Notes: a model not told the origin generated them from the sequence alone. Counted from the stretch's first letter, positions 50,805-62,488 are shown. The stretch is 64,000 bases of DNA from Listeria cornellensis FSL F6-0969 (GCF_000525855.1 NZ_AODE01000010.1:1-64000), one strand, 5' to 3'. Program-made: numbers and translations.

Positions 50805-51234
50805 TCAGCAAAGTACGCTTCATAAGAGCCACAACAAAAAGCACACACGGGGGGAACCGCGTGCGCCTGTAGGGAGTTTTTCAGGAGTGTGTGGTGGCGA
50901 CGATATAAAAGGGATATCAGGGAAATTTTAAGGTATAGGGTGTATTCTCCATATGGAGCAAAGCGAGTAATGCTCGTCTATTTTGAATAGGAAATGAGTT
51001 TTCTTTTGAAGCGTGTATTAGGTCTTTAAAAGAAAGCTCATTTTTATTTATCGTCGCCGCCACATCATCTTGGGGAAAAGATGACTTGCTCCAATAAAAC
51101 AAGTATAACTTTAAATGGGGAGTTGTAACATCGCTTTGGCTTACAATTTGAAACGGTAATGTGACAGTTTTGTCAGGTTGGCTTGTTTTGATGAGAATGT
51201 GATGAGAGCAGGCTTAGAGACGTGTTAGAGTGCG
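50805..51234. other. non-coding stretch between the tandem repeats and hisC
   Basis: About 430 bases with no gene I can support. A 61-codon minus-strand frame at 50917-51102 has only a TTG start and no ribosome site, so it was not called. Some short inverted segments are present (AGTTTTCTTTTGAA with TTTAAAAGAAAGCT near 51000-51035). Confidence 0.4.
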
Positions 51235-52318
51235 TTATTTGTTGTCCAAAATGGATGCTAGAGTTTGGATGCAATCTTGGTTTTCTTTGTTGGATCCGAT
51301 GGTGATTCGTAGCCAATTGGGTTTGAGGCCGGCGCGTACGATGAAGCCTTTTTGGAGTAGTTGGTTGAATAGGTCGGTGGCGTCGCGCTCGGTGTCGAAA
51401 AAGATGAAGTTGGCGTCGGATTTGTAGTAGGCTAGGCCGCGCGCGTCTAGGAAGTCGTACCACTGTTTTAGGCCTTCGGTGTTGGCCGTGACGCATTTTT
51501 CGATGAAGGCTTGGTCGGCGAGTGCGGCGGTCGCGGCGGATTGGGCGACGCTGGATGTGTTGAATGGGAGACGCACGATATTGAGGGGCTCTTTTAGTGC
51601 GTCTGGGATAATCGCGTATCCGATGCGCAAGCCTGCTAAGCCGTAAATTTTGGAGAAGGTGCGCATGATGATGAGATTTGGAAATTGGTCTAGTAGCGCG
51701 AATGTGTCTGGATATTCTGCGGTTGTGGCGTATTCGAAATAGGCTTCGTCGCTGATTATGAGGACGTCTTTAGGCACGGATTCGAGTAGGGCTAGGACTT
51801 CTTGTTGGGTGGAAATCGTACCTGTCGGGTTGTTTGGATTGCAAAGCCAGATGATTTTTGTGCGCGGATTGACGGCGCTTGCCATGGCAGTGAGATCGGA
51901 TTTCCCGGTTGTTTCATCGACTGGGATGCGCTGCGTTTTGGCGCCTTCGATTGTGGCGTGTAGGGAGTATTGGGAGAAGGTCGGCGCGGCTTCGATGATG
52001 TTGTCGCCAGGTTCTAGGATGGCGCGTGAGATGATTTGGATAACGTCGTCGAGGCCGGAACCGAGCAAGATATTATCTGTCGGAACGCCGTGAAAAGTAG
52101 CGATGTTTTCGCGCAAAATTCGGCCGGCGCCGTCGGGATAGTAGGACAGGTCGATCGCGCCTTCTTTGAGGATGCGCGTGACGGCTTTGGATGTGCCAAA
52201 CGGATTTTCATTGGATGCGAGTTTAATGATTTTTTTTGAGTCCGAGTTCGCGGCGGACTTCTTCTAGTGGTTTGCCTGGTTTATAGGCAGATAGGGTGTT
52301 TAGGGATGATTTTACCAT
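51235..52318 (-). CDS. hisC: histidinol-phosphate aminotransferase (frameshifted)
   Basis: A ~360-residue PLP enzyme that converts imidazole-acetol phosphate to histidinol phosphate. ATG 52318 follows AAGGAGG. Landmarks are LASNENPFGTSKAV, YPDGAGRILRENIATF, NNPTGT, SDEAYFEY and the PLP lysine in RTFSKIYGLAGLRIGYAI. The frame breaks at the A8 run (plus strand T8 at 52230-52237); A7 gives GLKKIIKLASNE. It is the last gene of the his operon here. From memory, in L. monocytogenes hisC lies elsewhere with aromatic genes, so this placement is worth noting. Confidence 0.9.
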
Positions 52319-52329
52319 GGTGGGCCTCC

Positions 52330-52650
52330 TTATAATTCGTCGATTGGGTTGCGGTCTTTGGTGACGCTGATTTTGCCTTCACGTTTTTCGAGTTCGCGTG
52401 CGATATCGTCTGGTGTTAGGCCTTGCTGGGCTAGCAATACGAGGACGTGGTAGGTCAGATCGGCGAGCTCAGATGTAAGTTCTGCGTTATCGTTATTTTT
52501 CGCGGCAATGACTACTTCGGTCGTCTCTTCGCCCACTTTTTTCAAAATTTTATCGAGTCCGCGGTCGAATAGGTAATTGGTGTAGGAGCCTTCTTTTGGC
52601 GTAGTTTTGCGGTCGTTGATTTGGTTGTAAAGCTCGGTTAGAATCGTCAT
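52330..52650 (-). CDS. hisE: phosphoribosyl-ATP pyrophosphatase
   Basis: A 106-residue MazG-fold enzyme for step 2 of histidine synthesis, with [20 protein letters not shown] and [14 protein letters not shown] (the acidic metal site). It is separate from hisI, as in Listeria, and overlaps hisI by 4 bases. Confidence 0.93.
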   Translation of the reverse strand: MTILTELYNQINDRKTTPKEGSYTNYLFDRGLDKILKKVGEETTEVVIAAKNNDNAELTSELADLTYHVLVLLAQQGLTPDDIARELEKREGKISVTKDRNPIDEL

Positions 52651-52967
52651 TTGTCGGTCACTTCCTTTTCTAGATTGAAGAAGCAGCTATGCGCGCCAGT
52701 ATGGCAGGCGGCTCCGATTTGGTCGACGCGGATCAGGAGCGTGTCGTTGTCGCAGTCGGAGCGGATTTCTTTGACGTGCTGGAAATGGCCAGATGTCGCG
52801 CCTTTATTCCAGAGTTCGTTACGTGAACGTGAGAAAAACCAAGTCGTGTCTGTATCGAGCGTTTTTTGATAGCTTTGGGCGTTCATATAGGCGAGCATGA
52901 GGACGTCACCGGTCGTGTCTTCCACGATAATCGCGGGGATGAGGCCTTTGGAAAAATCGAGTGTCAT
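52647..52967 (-). CDS. hisI: phosphoribosyl-AMP cyclohydrolase
   Basis: A 106-residue zinc enzyme for step 3. [32 protein letters not shown] and the metal-binding [11 protein letters not shown] and [11 protein letters not shown] are all present. It overlaps hisF and hisE by 4 bases each. Confidence 0.93.
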   Translation of the reverse strand: MTLDFSKGLIPAIIVEDTTGDVLMLAYMNAQSYQKTLDTDTTWFFSRSRNELWNKGATSGHFQHVKEIRSDCDNDTLLIRVDQIGAACHTGAHSCFFNLEKEVTDK

Positions 52968-53726
52968 GGCCGAATCGCAACTCCTTTCTCTTGCAAAATT
53001 TGTTTGACTTCTGGAATCGTCATTTCGCCGTAATGGAAAATCGATGCGGCGAGTGCGGCGTCAGCACTCGTTTTGGCGAAGACTTCTGCCATGTGATCGG
53101 CGTTTCCACAGCCGCCTGACGCGATGACAGGCACTGGGACGGCGTTACAGATGGCGTCGGTAAGCGCGATGTCGTAACCGTCTTTGGTGCCATCGCCGTC
53201 CATGCTCGTTAACAGGATTTCGCCGGCGCCGAGTGAGACGGCTTTTTTTTGCCCATTGGATAGCGTCAAGACCGGTATCATCACGTCCGCCACGACTGTA
53301 AACATGCCAGGAATCATCTTCAGCGTGATATTTGGCGTCAATCGCGACAACGATGCATTGGTTGCCGAATTTAGCAGCGCCTTCTGCGATTAAGTCCGGA
53401 TTTTTAAGGGCGGCTGAATTCAGTGAAATTTTGTCCGCACCGGCTTGAAGTAAGGCTTTCATATTTGCGACAGAATGGATGCCACCGCCGACGGTTAGCG
53501 GGATGAAGACTTGTTCCGCGGTGCGTGCGACGACATCGATCATCGTGCGGCGTTCCTCATGCGTTGCCGTGATATCCAAGAAAACAAGTTCGTCCGCGCC
53601 AGCTTCATTGTAAGCTTTGGCGATTTCAACAGGGTCACCAACATCGGTTAGCGACACGAAGTTGATGCCTTTCACGACGCGTCCATCGGTCACGTCTAAG
53701 CATGGAATGATTCGTTTAGTCAGCAA
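52964..53726 (-). CDS. hisF: imidazole glycerol phosphate synthase cyclase subunit (frameshifted)
   Basis: A ~253-residue TIM barrel that works with HisH. A TTG start at 53726 ([20 protein letters not shown]) has GGAGGTGGAG upstream and lies in the hisA tail. [29 protein letters not shown] (catalytic Asp), [15 protein letters not shown] (second Asp) and [13 protein letters not shown] follow. The frame breaks at the A8 run (plus strand T8 at 53243-53250); A7 gives [15 protein letters not shown]. Confidence 0.93.
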
Positions 53727-54441
53727 GATTCTCCACCTCCGTGATTTCTGCCATCGAAATATTGCCGTTATACAAAGCTTTACCGCAAATTGCGCCATAT
53801 AAACCGAGCTCAGAAAGTTGCTCCAAATCCTGTTTATTACTTACGCCACCAGATGCGATAATAGCAACGTCCACTGCCTTTTGCAGCGCTTGAAGTTGCT
53901 CCAAATTCGGACCTGCTAGCGTGCCGTCTTTTGCGATATCGGTAAAAATGATCGTTTGTACGCCACTTTTTTCGACTTCTTTTGCAAAAGTAAGGTAATC
54001 CGCTTTGCTCACGTCAATCCAACCAGATGTTGCAACAAAGCCATTTTTTGCGTCAATACCGACCGCAATTTTGGCACCGTAAAGCTTCACCGCGTCACGA
54101 ACTAAATCAGGATTTTCGAGTGCTGCCGAGCCGATAATAACACGATCGATGCCCGCTTCTTCTAGGTAAAACGTGATTTGCTTCATCGTTCGAATCCCGC
54201 CACCAACTTGGACGGGGAGCCCAGCCGCTTTTTTCATCGCGCGAATCACGTCCAGATTCATCGGTTTTCCTTCTAGCGCACCATCTAAATCGACAATATG
54301 TAAATAGGTTGCGCCTTGTTCGCTAAACGCCGTGGCTTGCGCGATAGGGTCAGGGTTTACAACGGTTTCCTGTGCGAAATCGCCTTGATATAGCCGCACA
54401 CAACGACCGTTTTTCAAATCTATTGCTGGGAAGATGCGCAT
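53716..54441 (-). CDS. hisA: phosphoribosylformimino-5-aminoimidazole carboxamide ribotide isomerase
   Basis: A 241-residue TIM barrel that isomerises ProFAR. It opens [20 protein letters not shown] (catalytic Asp), then [36 protein letters not shown] (second Asp) and VAIIASGGV. Intact; overlaps hisH by 22 bases. Confidence 0.95.
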   Translation of the reverse strand: MRIFPAIDLKNGRCVRLYQGDFAQETVVNPDPIAQATAFSEQGATYLHIVDLDGALEGKPMNLDVIRAMKKAAGLPVQVGGGIRTMKQITFYLEEAGIDRVIIGSAALENPDLVRDAVKLYGAKIAVGIDAKNGFVATSGWIDVSKADYLTFAKEVEKSGVQTIIFTDIAKDGTLAGPNLEQLQALQKAVDVAIIASGGVSNKQDLEQLSELGLYGAICGKALYNGNISMAEITEVENLAD

Positions 54442-55040
54442 GTGATTACCTCCTTAAATCCTTGTAAAATTTCGAGTCCTGCTTGTCCACTTTTTTCGGG
54501 ATGAAACTGGGCGCCATATACGTTCTCATTGGCAATGATCCCGGGAATTTCCACAGAATAATCACTGGACGCCATCACGTATTTGGCATCGCAAACCGCG
54601 TAATAAGAATGCACATAATACACAAAATGACCGTCTTGATTCCGCGTTAACGGCGAGTCCTGCTTCACTTCCAACTGATTCCAACCCATATGCGGAATTT
54701 TCGCCGTGTCTGGTAGCAATTTCGCGTGACCTGGAATGAGTCCAAGTCCTTGCGTATAGCCAAATTCCTCACTAGAATCAAGCAATAATTGCATCCCAAG
54801 ACAAACACCAAGTAGCGGCTTCCCGTGCGCAACAGCCTCTTGCAAAACAGCAATTAAATCGCGTTCTTCCAGTGCCGTCATCGCTTGCGGAAATGCACCA
54901 ACACCCGGCAAAATAATGCCATCCGCCTCCAAAATCGTCTTTTTCACAGCCGTTATCGTATTTTCAATCCCAATAAAATCGAGCGCCTTGCTCACACTTT
55001 TCGTATTACCAGCATCATAATCAATAATCGCAATCTGCAT
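54420..55040 (-). CDS. hisH: imidazole glycerol phosphate synthase glutaminase subunit
   Basis: A 206-residue class I glutamine amidotransferase that supplies ammonia to HisF. Triad: Cys in LLGVCLGMQLLLDSSEEFG, and His and Glu in YGAQFHPEKSG. It starts IAIIDYDAGNTKSVSKAL and directly abuts hisB. Confidence 0.95.
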   Translation of the reverse strand: MQIAIIDYDAGNTKSVSKALDFIGIENTITAVKKTILEADGIILPGVGAFPQAMTALEERDLIAVLQEAVAHGKPLLGVCLGMQLLLDSSEEFGYTQGLGLIPGHAKLLPDTAKIPHMGWNQLEVKQDSPLTRNQDGHFVYYVHSYYAVCDAKYVMASSDYSVEIPGIIANENVYGAQFHPEKSGQAGLEILQGFKEVITCASSQQ

Positions 55041-55625
55041 TTACAGCACACCCTTCGTCGAGTTGACCCCTTGAATATCAGGATTCACCGTGATTGCTTG
55101 ACGCAGAGCACGCCCAAACGCCTTAAAAAGCGCCTCAATTTTGTGATGCGTATTTTTGCCATAAAGCACGCGGCAGTGCAGGTTTATCGCGGTATGAAAC
55201 GCCACCGCTTGGAAAAATTCCTCCACCAGTTCTGTATCAAAGTCACCAAGTTTCGGATTATCAAACACGGCATCAAAAACAAGATACGAACGCCCGCTGA
55301 GATCCAGCGCCACAAAGCCAAGCGACTCGTCCATCGGCACGTAGTCCGAACCGTAACGATTAATCCCGGCTTTATCACCGAGCGCTTCCTTCAAACATTG
55401 CCCGAGCACAATCCCGACATCTTCCACCGTGTGATGCGAATCAACGTCCAAATCCCCAATCGCCTCACAAACAAATCCAATCCGACTATGCCTCGCAAAT
55501 AAAGTCAACATATGATCAAGAAAGCCAACCCCAGTGTTAATCTCACATTTCTCCGGTTGGTCCAAGTAAACCTCCATTTTAATCGATGTTTCCGCAGTCT
55601 TTCGTTCTATTTTAGCTATTCTCAT
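55041..55625 (-). CDS. hisB: imidazoleglycerol-phosphate dehydratase
   Basis: A ~194-residue metal enzyme: [34 protein letters not shown] and [12 protein letters not shown] carry the His-rich manganese sites. The ATG at 55625 has GAGGAGG upstream inside the end of hisD; the longer frame to 55643 is not needed. This is the monofunctional form, without a phosphatase domain, which agrees with a separate hisJ. Confidence 0.95.
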   Translation of the reverse strand: MRIAKIERKTAETSIKMEVYLDQPEKCEINTGVGFLDHMLTLFARHSRIGFVCEAIGDLDVDSHHTVEDVGIVLGQCLKEALGDKAGINRYGSDYVPMDESLGFVALDLSGRSYLVFDAVFDNPKLGDFDTELVEEFFQAVAFHTAINLHCRVLYGKNTHHKIEALFKAFGRALRQAITVNPDIQGVNSTKGVL

Positions 55626-56910
55626 TGTCGTCGTCCTCCTCAAATCGAATTTGGATAGCGCGAGCGTGCGCCGTCAAGCCTTCTTTTTCAGCGAGCAATA
55701 CAATCGCATCTTTTTCCTTCGCCAACGCGTCTTTCGTATAAGAAATAAACGAGGTCCGTTTGCAAAAATCAGCGACACCGAGCGGGGAGAAGAATCGCGC
55801 GGTTCCACTCGTCGGCAACACATGATTCGGTCCAGCGAAATAATCACCAAGCGGCTCAGAGGCATAAGCACCCAAGAAAACCGAGCCAGCATTCTTCACA
55901 TAACTCAGATAATCCATCGGGTTTTCCAACTGGATTTCGAGATGCTCCGGCGCGATTTCATTCATAATATCGAACGCGATTTCCATGGACTCAGCGACAA
56001 TCACCTGTCCAAAATTGGCAATCGAAGCACGAGCAATCTCCTCACGTGGCAGGGCCTGCAACTGTTTTTCGACTTCGCAAGCAACGGCTTGGCCAAACGT
56101 TTCACTCGTCGTAATAAGAATCGCGCGCGCCAACGTATCATGTTCCGCCTGCGACAATAAATCCGCCGCAACAAAACGAGGATTCGCCGTTTCATCCGCA
56201 ACCACGACAACCTCCGAAGGCCCAGCAATCATATCGATATCCACGATACCAAACACTTCCCGTTTCGCCAATGCCACAAAAATATTACCCGGACCGACAA
56301 TTTTATCCACTTTTGGAATCGTTGCTGTCCCAAACGCAAGTGCAGCAACGGCTTGCGCGCCACCAATTTGGTAAACTTCATCCGCGCCCGCAATCTTGGC
56401 AGCAGCTAGAATGTACGGATTCAGTCCATCTTTTCCGGGTGGCGTCACCATGATAATCCGAGGTACACCAGCAATTTTGGCGGGCAAAATGTTCATCAAT
56501 ACCGAAGACGGATAAGCCGCCGTGCCACCAGGAACATAGATGCCAGCCGTTTCAAGCGGACGAACGAGCTGACCACGCATCACGCCTTTTTTCTCCGTAT
56601 CCACAAATCCTGATTGTTTCTGTTTTTGGTGGTAGGATAAGATGTTCGCCTTCGCCTGTTCCAAAGCATCGATAAAATCTGCCTCCACATGGTCTAGCGC
56701 ATTATCCAACAACGCTTGCGGAACTCGAAGCTCACTTAATCGCACGTTGTCAAATTGCTCCGTCAGCCGAAAAAGCGCTGCGTCACCATGTAATTTCACA
56801 TCCGCGATAATCGCCTTGACCGCAGCTTCTGTTTCCACCTGATTATCAGATTCCGCCGCGCTATGTAACTGCTCCAAAATCGACTCCTTATCGCCAGAAA
56901 TAAACCTCAT
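55612..56910 (-). CDS. hisD: histidinol dehydrogenase
   Basis: A 432-residue zinc enzyme that oxidises histidinol to histidine in two NAD steps. [56 protein letters not shown] and [20 protein letters not shown] are the family blocks. Intact, overlapping hisG by 4 bases. Confidence 0.95.
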   Translation of the reverse strand: MRFISGDKESILEQLHSAAESDNQVETEAAVKAIIADVKLHGDAALFRLTEQFDNVRLSELRVPQALLDNALDHVEADFIDALEQAKANILSYHQKQKQSGFVDTEKKGVMRGQLVRPLETAGIYVPGGTAAYPSSVLMNILPAKIAGVPRIIMVTPPGKDGLNPYILAAAKIAGADEVYQIGGAQAVAALAFGTATIPKVDKIVGPGNIFVALAKREVFGIVDIDMIAGPSEVVVVADETANPRFVAADLLSQAEHDTLARAILITTSETFGQAVACEVEKQLQALPREEIARASIANFGQVIVAESMEIAFDIMNEIAPEHLEIQLENPMDYLSYVKNAGSVFLGAYASEPLGDYFAGPNHVLPTSGTARFFSPLGVADFCKRTSFISYTKDALAKEKDAIVLLAEKEGLTAHARAIQIRFEEDDDNENS

Positions 56911-57545
56911 TTCGCATCCTCCTCCAATCTTCTCTCCAACAGATCGATCAACTCAAAAATTTGCGCTTTATTCCGTTTCAATGAGGCCTTATTCACGATG
57001 AGCCGCGCTGAAATATCGTACATCGTATCAAAAATAACCAAGCCATTCTCACGCAACGTCGAGCCAGTTTCTACGATATCAATAATCGCATCGGCGAGCC
57101 CCAAAATAGGCGCCATCTCAACAGAACCCTCAATCTTGATAATCTCGACATCCTCGCCACGTTCGCGAAAATATTTTGTCGCCACCGCCGGGTATTTCGT
57201 CGCGATAATTTTGCGCCTGTAGTCACTCGGGTCAAACTTGCGCGTCGATGCAAGGCAAAACTGACATTGCCCAATTTTCAAATCGAGCATCTCGTAATGC
57301 TCCTTATCCTGCTCCATCAACACATCTTTCCCAACAATCCCAATATCCGCAACACCGTGTTTCACATAAGTCGTCACATCCGGGGCCTTCGCCAAAATAA
57401 ACGAATATGGGGCGTCCTCACGCTTAAAAATCAGCTTCCTACTTTTCTCATGCAGCATCGCACAATCCACGCCAGCCCGTTCCAAAAGTGCCACCGCAGA
57501 CTTCTCCAAGCGGCCTTTCGTTAAGGCAATTTGCAGTGATTTCAT
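56907..57545 (-). CDS. hisG: ATP phosphoribosyltransferase, short form
   Basis: A 212-residue catalytic subunit of the short type, which lacks the C-terminal regulatory domain and needs His[35 protein letters not shown] and the PRPP loop region [13 protein letters not shown] are visible. The overlap with hisZ by 4 bases fits the HisGS/HisZ pair. Confidence 0.95.
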   Translation of the reverse strand: MKSLQIALTKGRLEKSAVALLERAGVDCAMLHEKSRKLIFKREDAPYSFILAKAPDVTTYVKHGVADIGIVGKDVLMEQDKEHYEMLDLKIGQCQFCLASTRKFDPSDYRRKIIATKYPAVATKYFRERGEDVEIIKIEGSVEMAPILGLADAIIDIVETGSTLRENGLVIFDTMYDISARLIVNKASLKRNKAQIFELIDLLERRLEEDAK

Positions 57546-58714
57546 GTCAAAACCTCCTTTTCTGGATCGATTTCGCGCACAGTATGCTCGCTAACATCAA
57601 TGATTTTGCTGAATTGCCATTTCTTCGCAAACGCCACACTCTCCGATAACTGATCGAAAAAACTAAGCGAACTGTTCGGCGTTTTGGCCAGAATTTCCTC
57701 CGCCAGGTGCGTCGTCGCTAGTGAATAATGAATAAACGTTTTCGCGTCCGGCTTATCCTCTTTCAATGTCCGCCGTTTCAGCGACACAATCTCATCCAGG
57801 TTCAGCGCAAGTCCAACCGCCGGCCAATTATCCTCCCCAAACTCGGCGAAAAGCGAATCATAACGCCCACCGCTCAAGAAATGAACCGCCGACATATCCG
57901 CATAACCACGGAAAATCGCACCCGTATAATAGTGAAGCTCCTGCACCAATCCAATATCCACCGACAAATGCTCCGGCACATCTACGACCTCAATAATCGT
58001 CTCCATCTGCGCCAACGCCTCCAAAATAACACCATTTTCCGTCAAAGCCCGAGCCTCTCGAATCGTGTCCACTGAACCAAACAAACGCGGCAATGCCAAA
58101 ATAAAATCATCCATCTCACTCGGGTGACTTTCCACAAACGACCGAATCCCGAATAGACTCTTATTCTGCAACACTTGGCGGAAGTTCTCCTCATCGCTAC
58201 CTTGCAAATCAAGCGTCTGAATCACCGCCTGATAAATCGCCGCATGCCCAATCTCCATTTGGAAATCACTAATCCCAAGCTGCTTCAAAACCGCAATCGC
58301 ACTCGTAATACATTCAATCTCCGCTTTAATAGAAGCAAAACCGATAATTTCAATCCCAGCCTGCGTCATTTCATTGCGTTCCCCAGCCAATTCCTCATTC
58401 GCGCGAAACACCTTTCCACTATAAGAAAGCTTGAGCGGCGGCGTCACACCCGTTGTACTAATCACCCGACCAATCGGCGACGTCATATCCGGCCGTAAAA
58501 CCGTCAATCGCCCCTTTTTATCGAAAAAGCGGTACAAATTCACATCATTAATCGCCGAAAAAACATCATCAAATTCGATAACAGGCGTCTCAATTCGCTG
58601 ATACCCACGCGCATGAAACGACCGATTCACCAGATGCTCCATATCATAAGCCGAGGCAGCTTCTTTAAAAAGTTTATCTCGGGTACCAATAGGTAGATTC
58701 CGATTCCATTTCAT
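57542..58714 (-). CDS. hisZ: ATP phosphoribosyltransferase regulatory subunit
   Basis: A 390-residue HisRS-like protein that activates and gives histidine feedback control to short His[42 protein letters not shown] and SGRY-like [14 protein letters not shown] show the class II synthetase fold without a tRNA-binding domain. First gene of the his operon; ATG 58714 follows AAAGGAG. A consensus promoter lies upstream (58754-58782). Confidence 0.93.
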   Translation of the reverse strand: MKWNRNLPIGTRDKLFKEAASAYDMEHLVNRSFHARGYQRIETPVIEFDDVFSAINDVNLYRFFDKKGRLTVLRPDMTSPIGRVISTTGVTPPLKLSYSGKVFRANEELAGERNEMTQAGIEIIGFASIKAEIECITSAIAVLKQLGISDFQMEIGHAAIYQAVIQTLDLQGSDEENFRQVLQNKSLFGIRSFVESHPSEMDDFILALPRLFGSVDTIREARALTENGVILEALAQMETIIEVVDVPEHLSVDIGLVQELHYYTGAIFRGYADMSAVHFLSGGRYDSLFAEFGEDNWPAVGLALNLDEIVSLKRRTLKEDKPDAKTFIHYSLATTHLAEEILAKTPNSSLSFFDQLSESVAFAKKWQFSKIIDVSEHTVREIDPEKEVLT

Positions 58715-58753
58715 TGATTCGATCTCCTTTCTAATTAACTTTATCGTATTACC

Positions 58754-58782
58754 ATATTAGCAGGTTAAAGCGTTTTTGTAAA
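58754..58782 (-). promoter_or_regulatory. sigma-A promoter of the his operon
   Basis: On the minus strand TTTACA (58777-58782) and TAATAT (58754-58759) are separated by exactly 17 bases, 39 bases before the hisZ start. The leader is too short for a T-box or long attenuator, so any histidine control is probably at initiation or through HisZ feedback. Confidence 0.7.
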
Positions 58783-58977
58783 TATAAAAGGAAATATAGA
58801 TTCAGTATAACAGTAAATTCATAGAATATTCTAGAAATATGCAAATGTACAAAATGAAATATGTCTAAATTGTCACTATTTTATAGCTAGAAAGAGGAAG
58901 TATTGTATTTTTTTGTGTGATGAATACTGCTATGGTTGACTTGTAATGATAAATAATAGAAGAAGGGGCGAAAAAAA

Positions 58978-61546
58978 ATGAATAAAGTAATGAGAAAAAC
59001 AGGGGTACTACTTTTAGCGGCCAATATATTTGTCGCATCGACTATCTCCATATCACCACTAGGAGCGCAAGCGGCTAATGAGACAGTGCAAGTTTCTAGC
59101 TACGAAATGACCAAGGCAGAGGTTTATGCGTTATTTATCAATCGAAATCCTAGTAATGACATTCGGGATGGGCTTAATTATGTTCCAGTCAATGACGCTA
59201 TTGAAGCTGTGTCACTTTTAGAAGATACGACGCAACAGACAGAGTTACGAGCGATTCTTGACAAGGCGATTACACAACTTACGGCTAAAATAAAAACATC
59301 ATTAACGATCGAGACTACGTTAAACGGGGCAACTGAAATTACAGGAGAACTAGTATCGCAGACCGCTTTTATTGCAGAAGTATACAATGCAGCGGGGGAA
59401 AAAATCGCGATGACAACAGGCATGGCAACAGGGAATAATACATATAGGGTAGCGCTAAATCACGTGAACCGATATAATGAGGACGGCACTTGGCGTGACA
59501 TGGGGGCAGTAACTCTAGAAAAAGGGATGAAAGTTAAAGTTTACGTCAACCTGCTCCGTTCAAATGGTCAGAGATTCGTGGCTACAACGCTAACACAGGA
59601 TGTCATAGGAATTCCCTACGAAGAAGCAGTAGCAGCAGTTTCAGCTTTATTTTTAAATGATGATCCTAAGGAAATGGTCGCTTTAACGACTAGTAAAGCT
59701 AGCGTGGAAGAGGCGCAACGGAAGGTAAATATCCTCACACCCGCACCAGAGAAAGAAGTGTTGCAAGGTTACGTTGATAAGGCAGAGACGTTAGTGGGAG
59801 CTAGGGATGCGTTTGAAAAAATAACGTTAAGCGCAGATCATAAGGCAGCTACATTTGCGTTAAATAACGCGGAACAGAGCTATTACACCTATCAAATTAC
59901 TGTGAATGGGAAATCCGTTCAGACAACGAGCTCAGTAGATGGCGCAATTAAAAAATGTTGTAACGTCGAATAACTTGGAAACTGGCGATACAGTTGCGAT
60001 ATGGGCTAAAGCGCAAAATGAATTCTATTTAATTGCTGATTTAAAAGTAACCGCTGTTCCAACACCAGAAGAACTTGCAAGAGAGCTTGTTAATGCTTTA
60101 TTTCTAGAAAATAATCCTGCAAATGAGGTTAAACCAACAACGAATCAATCAGATTTGAATAAAGCACAGGCACAAATCAATGAAGTGAATGATTATATAA
60201 CTCGGGCTAGCCTTCAGAAAGATTTTGATAAGGCGAAGAAAGAATTTAGCATAATCGCTCCAATTACAGTCAATCGAGTAACAACAAACGAAACGGCTGT
60301 GACCGGAACCGGCGAACCAAATGGAAACGTCGTTGTACGAAAAGGAACGCTTATTTTGGGCATAGGTACGGCTGATGGAACCGGGAAATTCAGCGTATCA
60401 ATACCAGAACAAGTAGCCAACACAAGCCTAACAATATATGTCACAAAACCGCTTAGTGGTATGACAAATGTAGCAAGTATATTGGTGGCTCAAGGAGCTG
60501 ATATTCGACTCTCTGTATCTGATTACAAGTTAGGCGAAGCAACAATCACCGGCGAATATGGCGCGAATATACCAAGGGTTCGACTTTGGGTTAACGGCAT
60601 TGTAGTAACACAAGCGACACTAAATGCAGATGGTACTTTTAAAATAGACAATGCTACGAAATACGTCAAATCATTGGATGACAAAGTTGAAGTTGTTGCG
60701 GTAGATTCCAAATTTGTTGAAATCGCACGCGTGTCTGTCAATATAACCGGTTCTATTATTAAAGATTACAAATTAACGGCGGATGCTTATCAAATAGACT
60801 CGGCCAATATTGTTGGTACTTATGGAAAAGACATCGCCAAAATTTCCATGTGGGTCAATGGTCAAGTAGTGGGGCAAGCAACAACGAATGCAGATGGTAC
60901 GTATCAAGTGCAAGATATCGCCAAATTCGTAACATCAAAGAAAGACATTGTAGAAATTGTCGGCGTTGATACGCAAAATATAGAAGTGGCACGAGTGAAA
61001 GTAAGTGTAGCAAGCTCGCCTTTTGAGAACTGGGTGAAGGCAGATACCTATAAGTTTGGCACGAAAGAATTGACCGGGACACTTGGCAAGAACATTAGTA
61101 AAGTACGTCTGTGGGTTAATGGTAAATCTGTTCAGCAAGGTACGATACGTGAAGATGGTAGCTATATTTTCGAAGATGCTAAGAAAAGTATTTTAAAAGA
61201 TACTGATTTGGTGGAAATTGTTGGTGTGGATGAAAATTATGTAGAACTTGGCCGCACAACAGTTGTGGTGGAACCAATTGTGCTAGATCTTACATTGACA
61301 GCTGATAGTTATACATTTGGAAGCGCGACATTGACAGGAAAGTATGGAAAAGACATCAAATATGTGCGTCTTTTGGTAAATGGAGAAATCGTTAGACAAG
61401 CGGACTTAGATCCAGTAACAGGAACATATACATGCAAAGATATCGTCAAAAAAATTACAAGTAGTTCGGATAAACTAGAGATAATAGCAGTTGATGCGAA
61501 CTATAAAGAAATCAAACGTATCCCGGTAGAAATGATAATAGAATAA
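58978..61546 (+). CDS. third modular secreted protein (helical and Ig-like repeats; frameshifted)
   Basis: Joined at the A6 run 59950-59955 (A5 gives DGAIKNVVTSNNLE) this is ~855 residues. A signal peptide (GVLLLAANIFVASTISISPL..AQAAN) leads to three diverged helical modules (VYALFINRNPSNDI, VSALFLNDDPKEM, VNALFLENNPANEV) with two beta-rich insertions between. One Ig-like domain and four related ~85-residue Ig-like modules follow (TITGEYGANIPRVRLWVNG pattern). It has no LPXTG or other anchor. It belongs to the same family as 1-2128 and 26295-31867 but with different Ig types. It lies between hisZ and hisJ with its own ribosome site (AGAAGGGG). Confidence 0.83.
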
Positions 61547-61554
61547 GTCTGGTG

Positions 61555-61584
61555 AGCCATGATATTCAATATCATGGCTTTTTT
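61555..61584 (+). terminator. terminator after the third secreted protein
   Basis: AGCCATGATATT and AATATCATGGCT pair perfectly around a minimal loop and run into TTTTTT. Confidence 0.88.
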
Positions 61585-61627
61585 GGATGGAGTGATGATA
61601 CAATGAAGCCAAAAGGAGGGATGCATG

Positions 61628-62458
61628 ATGAAAAAGTGGGATGGACACACGCATACGGAATTTTGTCCGCATGGCTCGGGGGATAGGCTGGAATCAATGA
61701 TTGAAAAAGCAATAACACTAGGATTTACGGATTATTCGATTACGGAGCACCCGCCAATGCCGGTAGCTTTTGAGGAACTCATTGCGAATCCTATGGAGGA
61801 TATTGCAACGGCTGCGATTCGCTGGGATCAGCTAGATACTTATTTTAAACACGCACATGAAATGAAGCAGAAATATAAAAATCAAATTCGGATTCATGTT
61901 GGATTAGAAGTGGATTTCTTGCCAGGGTTTGAAAGGGATACACGGGCTTTGTTAAGGGAGTATGGTTCGCAGATGGATGACAGTATTTTGTCGCTTCATT
62001 TTATGCCTGGGACAGAAGGATGGCGTTTTATCGATTTCTCCGCAGAAGATTTTGAGGCTGGAATTTTGCAGCACTATGGTGATTTTGCTGCTGTACAAAA
62101 GGCTTATTATGCGTTGATTAGAGAATCGTTGTTTGCAGATTTAGGTGTAGCCAAGCCGAAACGATTAGGCCATATTTCGCTTTGTCAGAAATTCCAAGGC
62201 TTTTTTACGGAAGAGGAGACTGGTATAAAAAGCGAGGCACGATTGCAAATTTCGCAGTTACTAAAAGACGTCAAAGCGCAAGAATACCAGCTAGATTGGA
62301 ATACAGCAGGACTTTATAAGGAGTTTTGCGGGGAGACGTATCCACCGCTTGATGTGGCAAAAGAGGCGCGAGGGCTCGGAATCGAATTGGTGTACGGCTC
62401 AGATGCACATCGTTTGGCAGATGTAGGACGAGGTTACGACTATTATGAAGAGAATTAA
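61628..62458 (+). CDS. hisJ: histidinol-phosphate phosphatase, PHP family
   Basis: A ~276-residue PHP-type phosphatase that supplies the step missing from monofunctional HisB. DGHTHTEFCPHGSGDRLESM (metal His), YSITEHPP, VGLEVDFLPGFE, SLHFMPG, LGHISLCQKF and YGSDAHRLADVG are the metal-site motifs. AAGGAGGG favours ATG 61628; ATG 61625 is also possible. In L. monocytogenes this gene is next to hisZ (from memory); here a secreted-protein gene separates them. Confidence 0.92.
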   Translation: MKKWDGHTHTEFCPHGSGDRLESMIEKAITLGFTDYSITEHPPMPVAFEELIANPMEDIATAAIRWDQLDTYFKHAHEMKQKYKNQIRIHVGLEVDFLPGFERDTRALLREYGSQMDDSILSLHFMPGTEGWRFIDFSAEDFEAGILQHYGDFAAVQKAYYALIRESLFADLGVAKPKRLGHISLCQKFQGFFTEEETGIKSEARLQISQLLKDVKAQEYQLDWNTAGLYKEFCGETYPPLDVAKEARGLGIELVYGSDAHRLADVGRGYDYYEEN

Positions 62459-62488
62459 AAAAGTTGGGCGTTTCCGCCCAACTTTTTT
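62457..62488. terminator. bidirectional terminator between hisJ and the permease
   Basis: AAAAAAGTTGGGCG (62457-62470) pairs with CGCCCAACTTTTTT (62475-62488) across a 4-base loop, giving a U-tract on either strand. It overlaps the stop regions of both converging genes. Confidence 0.9.

Noticed and set aside
50477-50848. Minus-strand protein with repeated ACERSEHVIPQWLL segments
   Set aside because: The repeats come from the tandem DNA repeat. There is no ribosome site, and the frame is best explained as a by-product of non-coding repeats.
50917-51102. 61-codon minus-strand gene
   Set aside because: Only a TTG start with no Shine-Dalgarno and no recognisable domain; left as non-coding.
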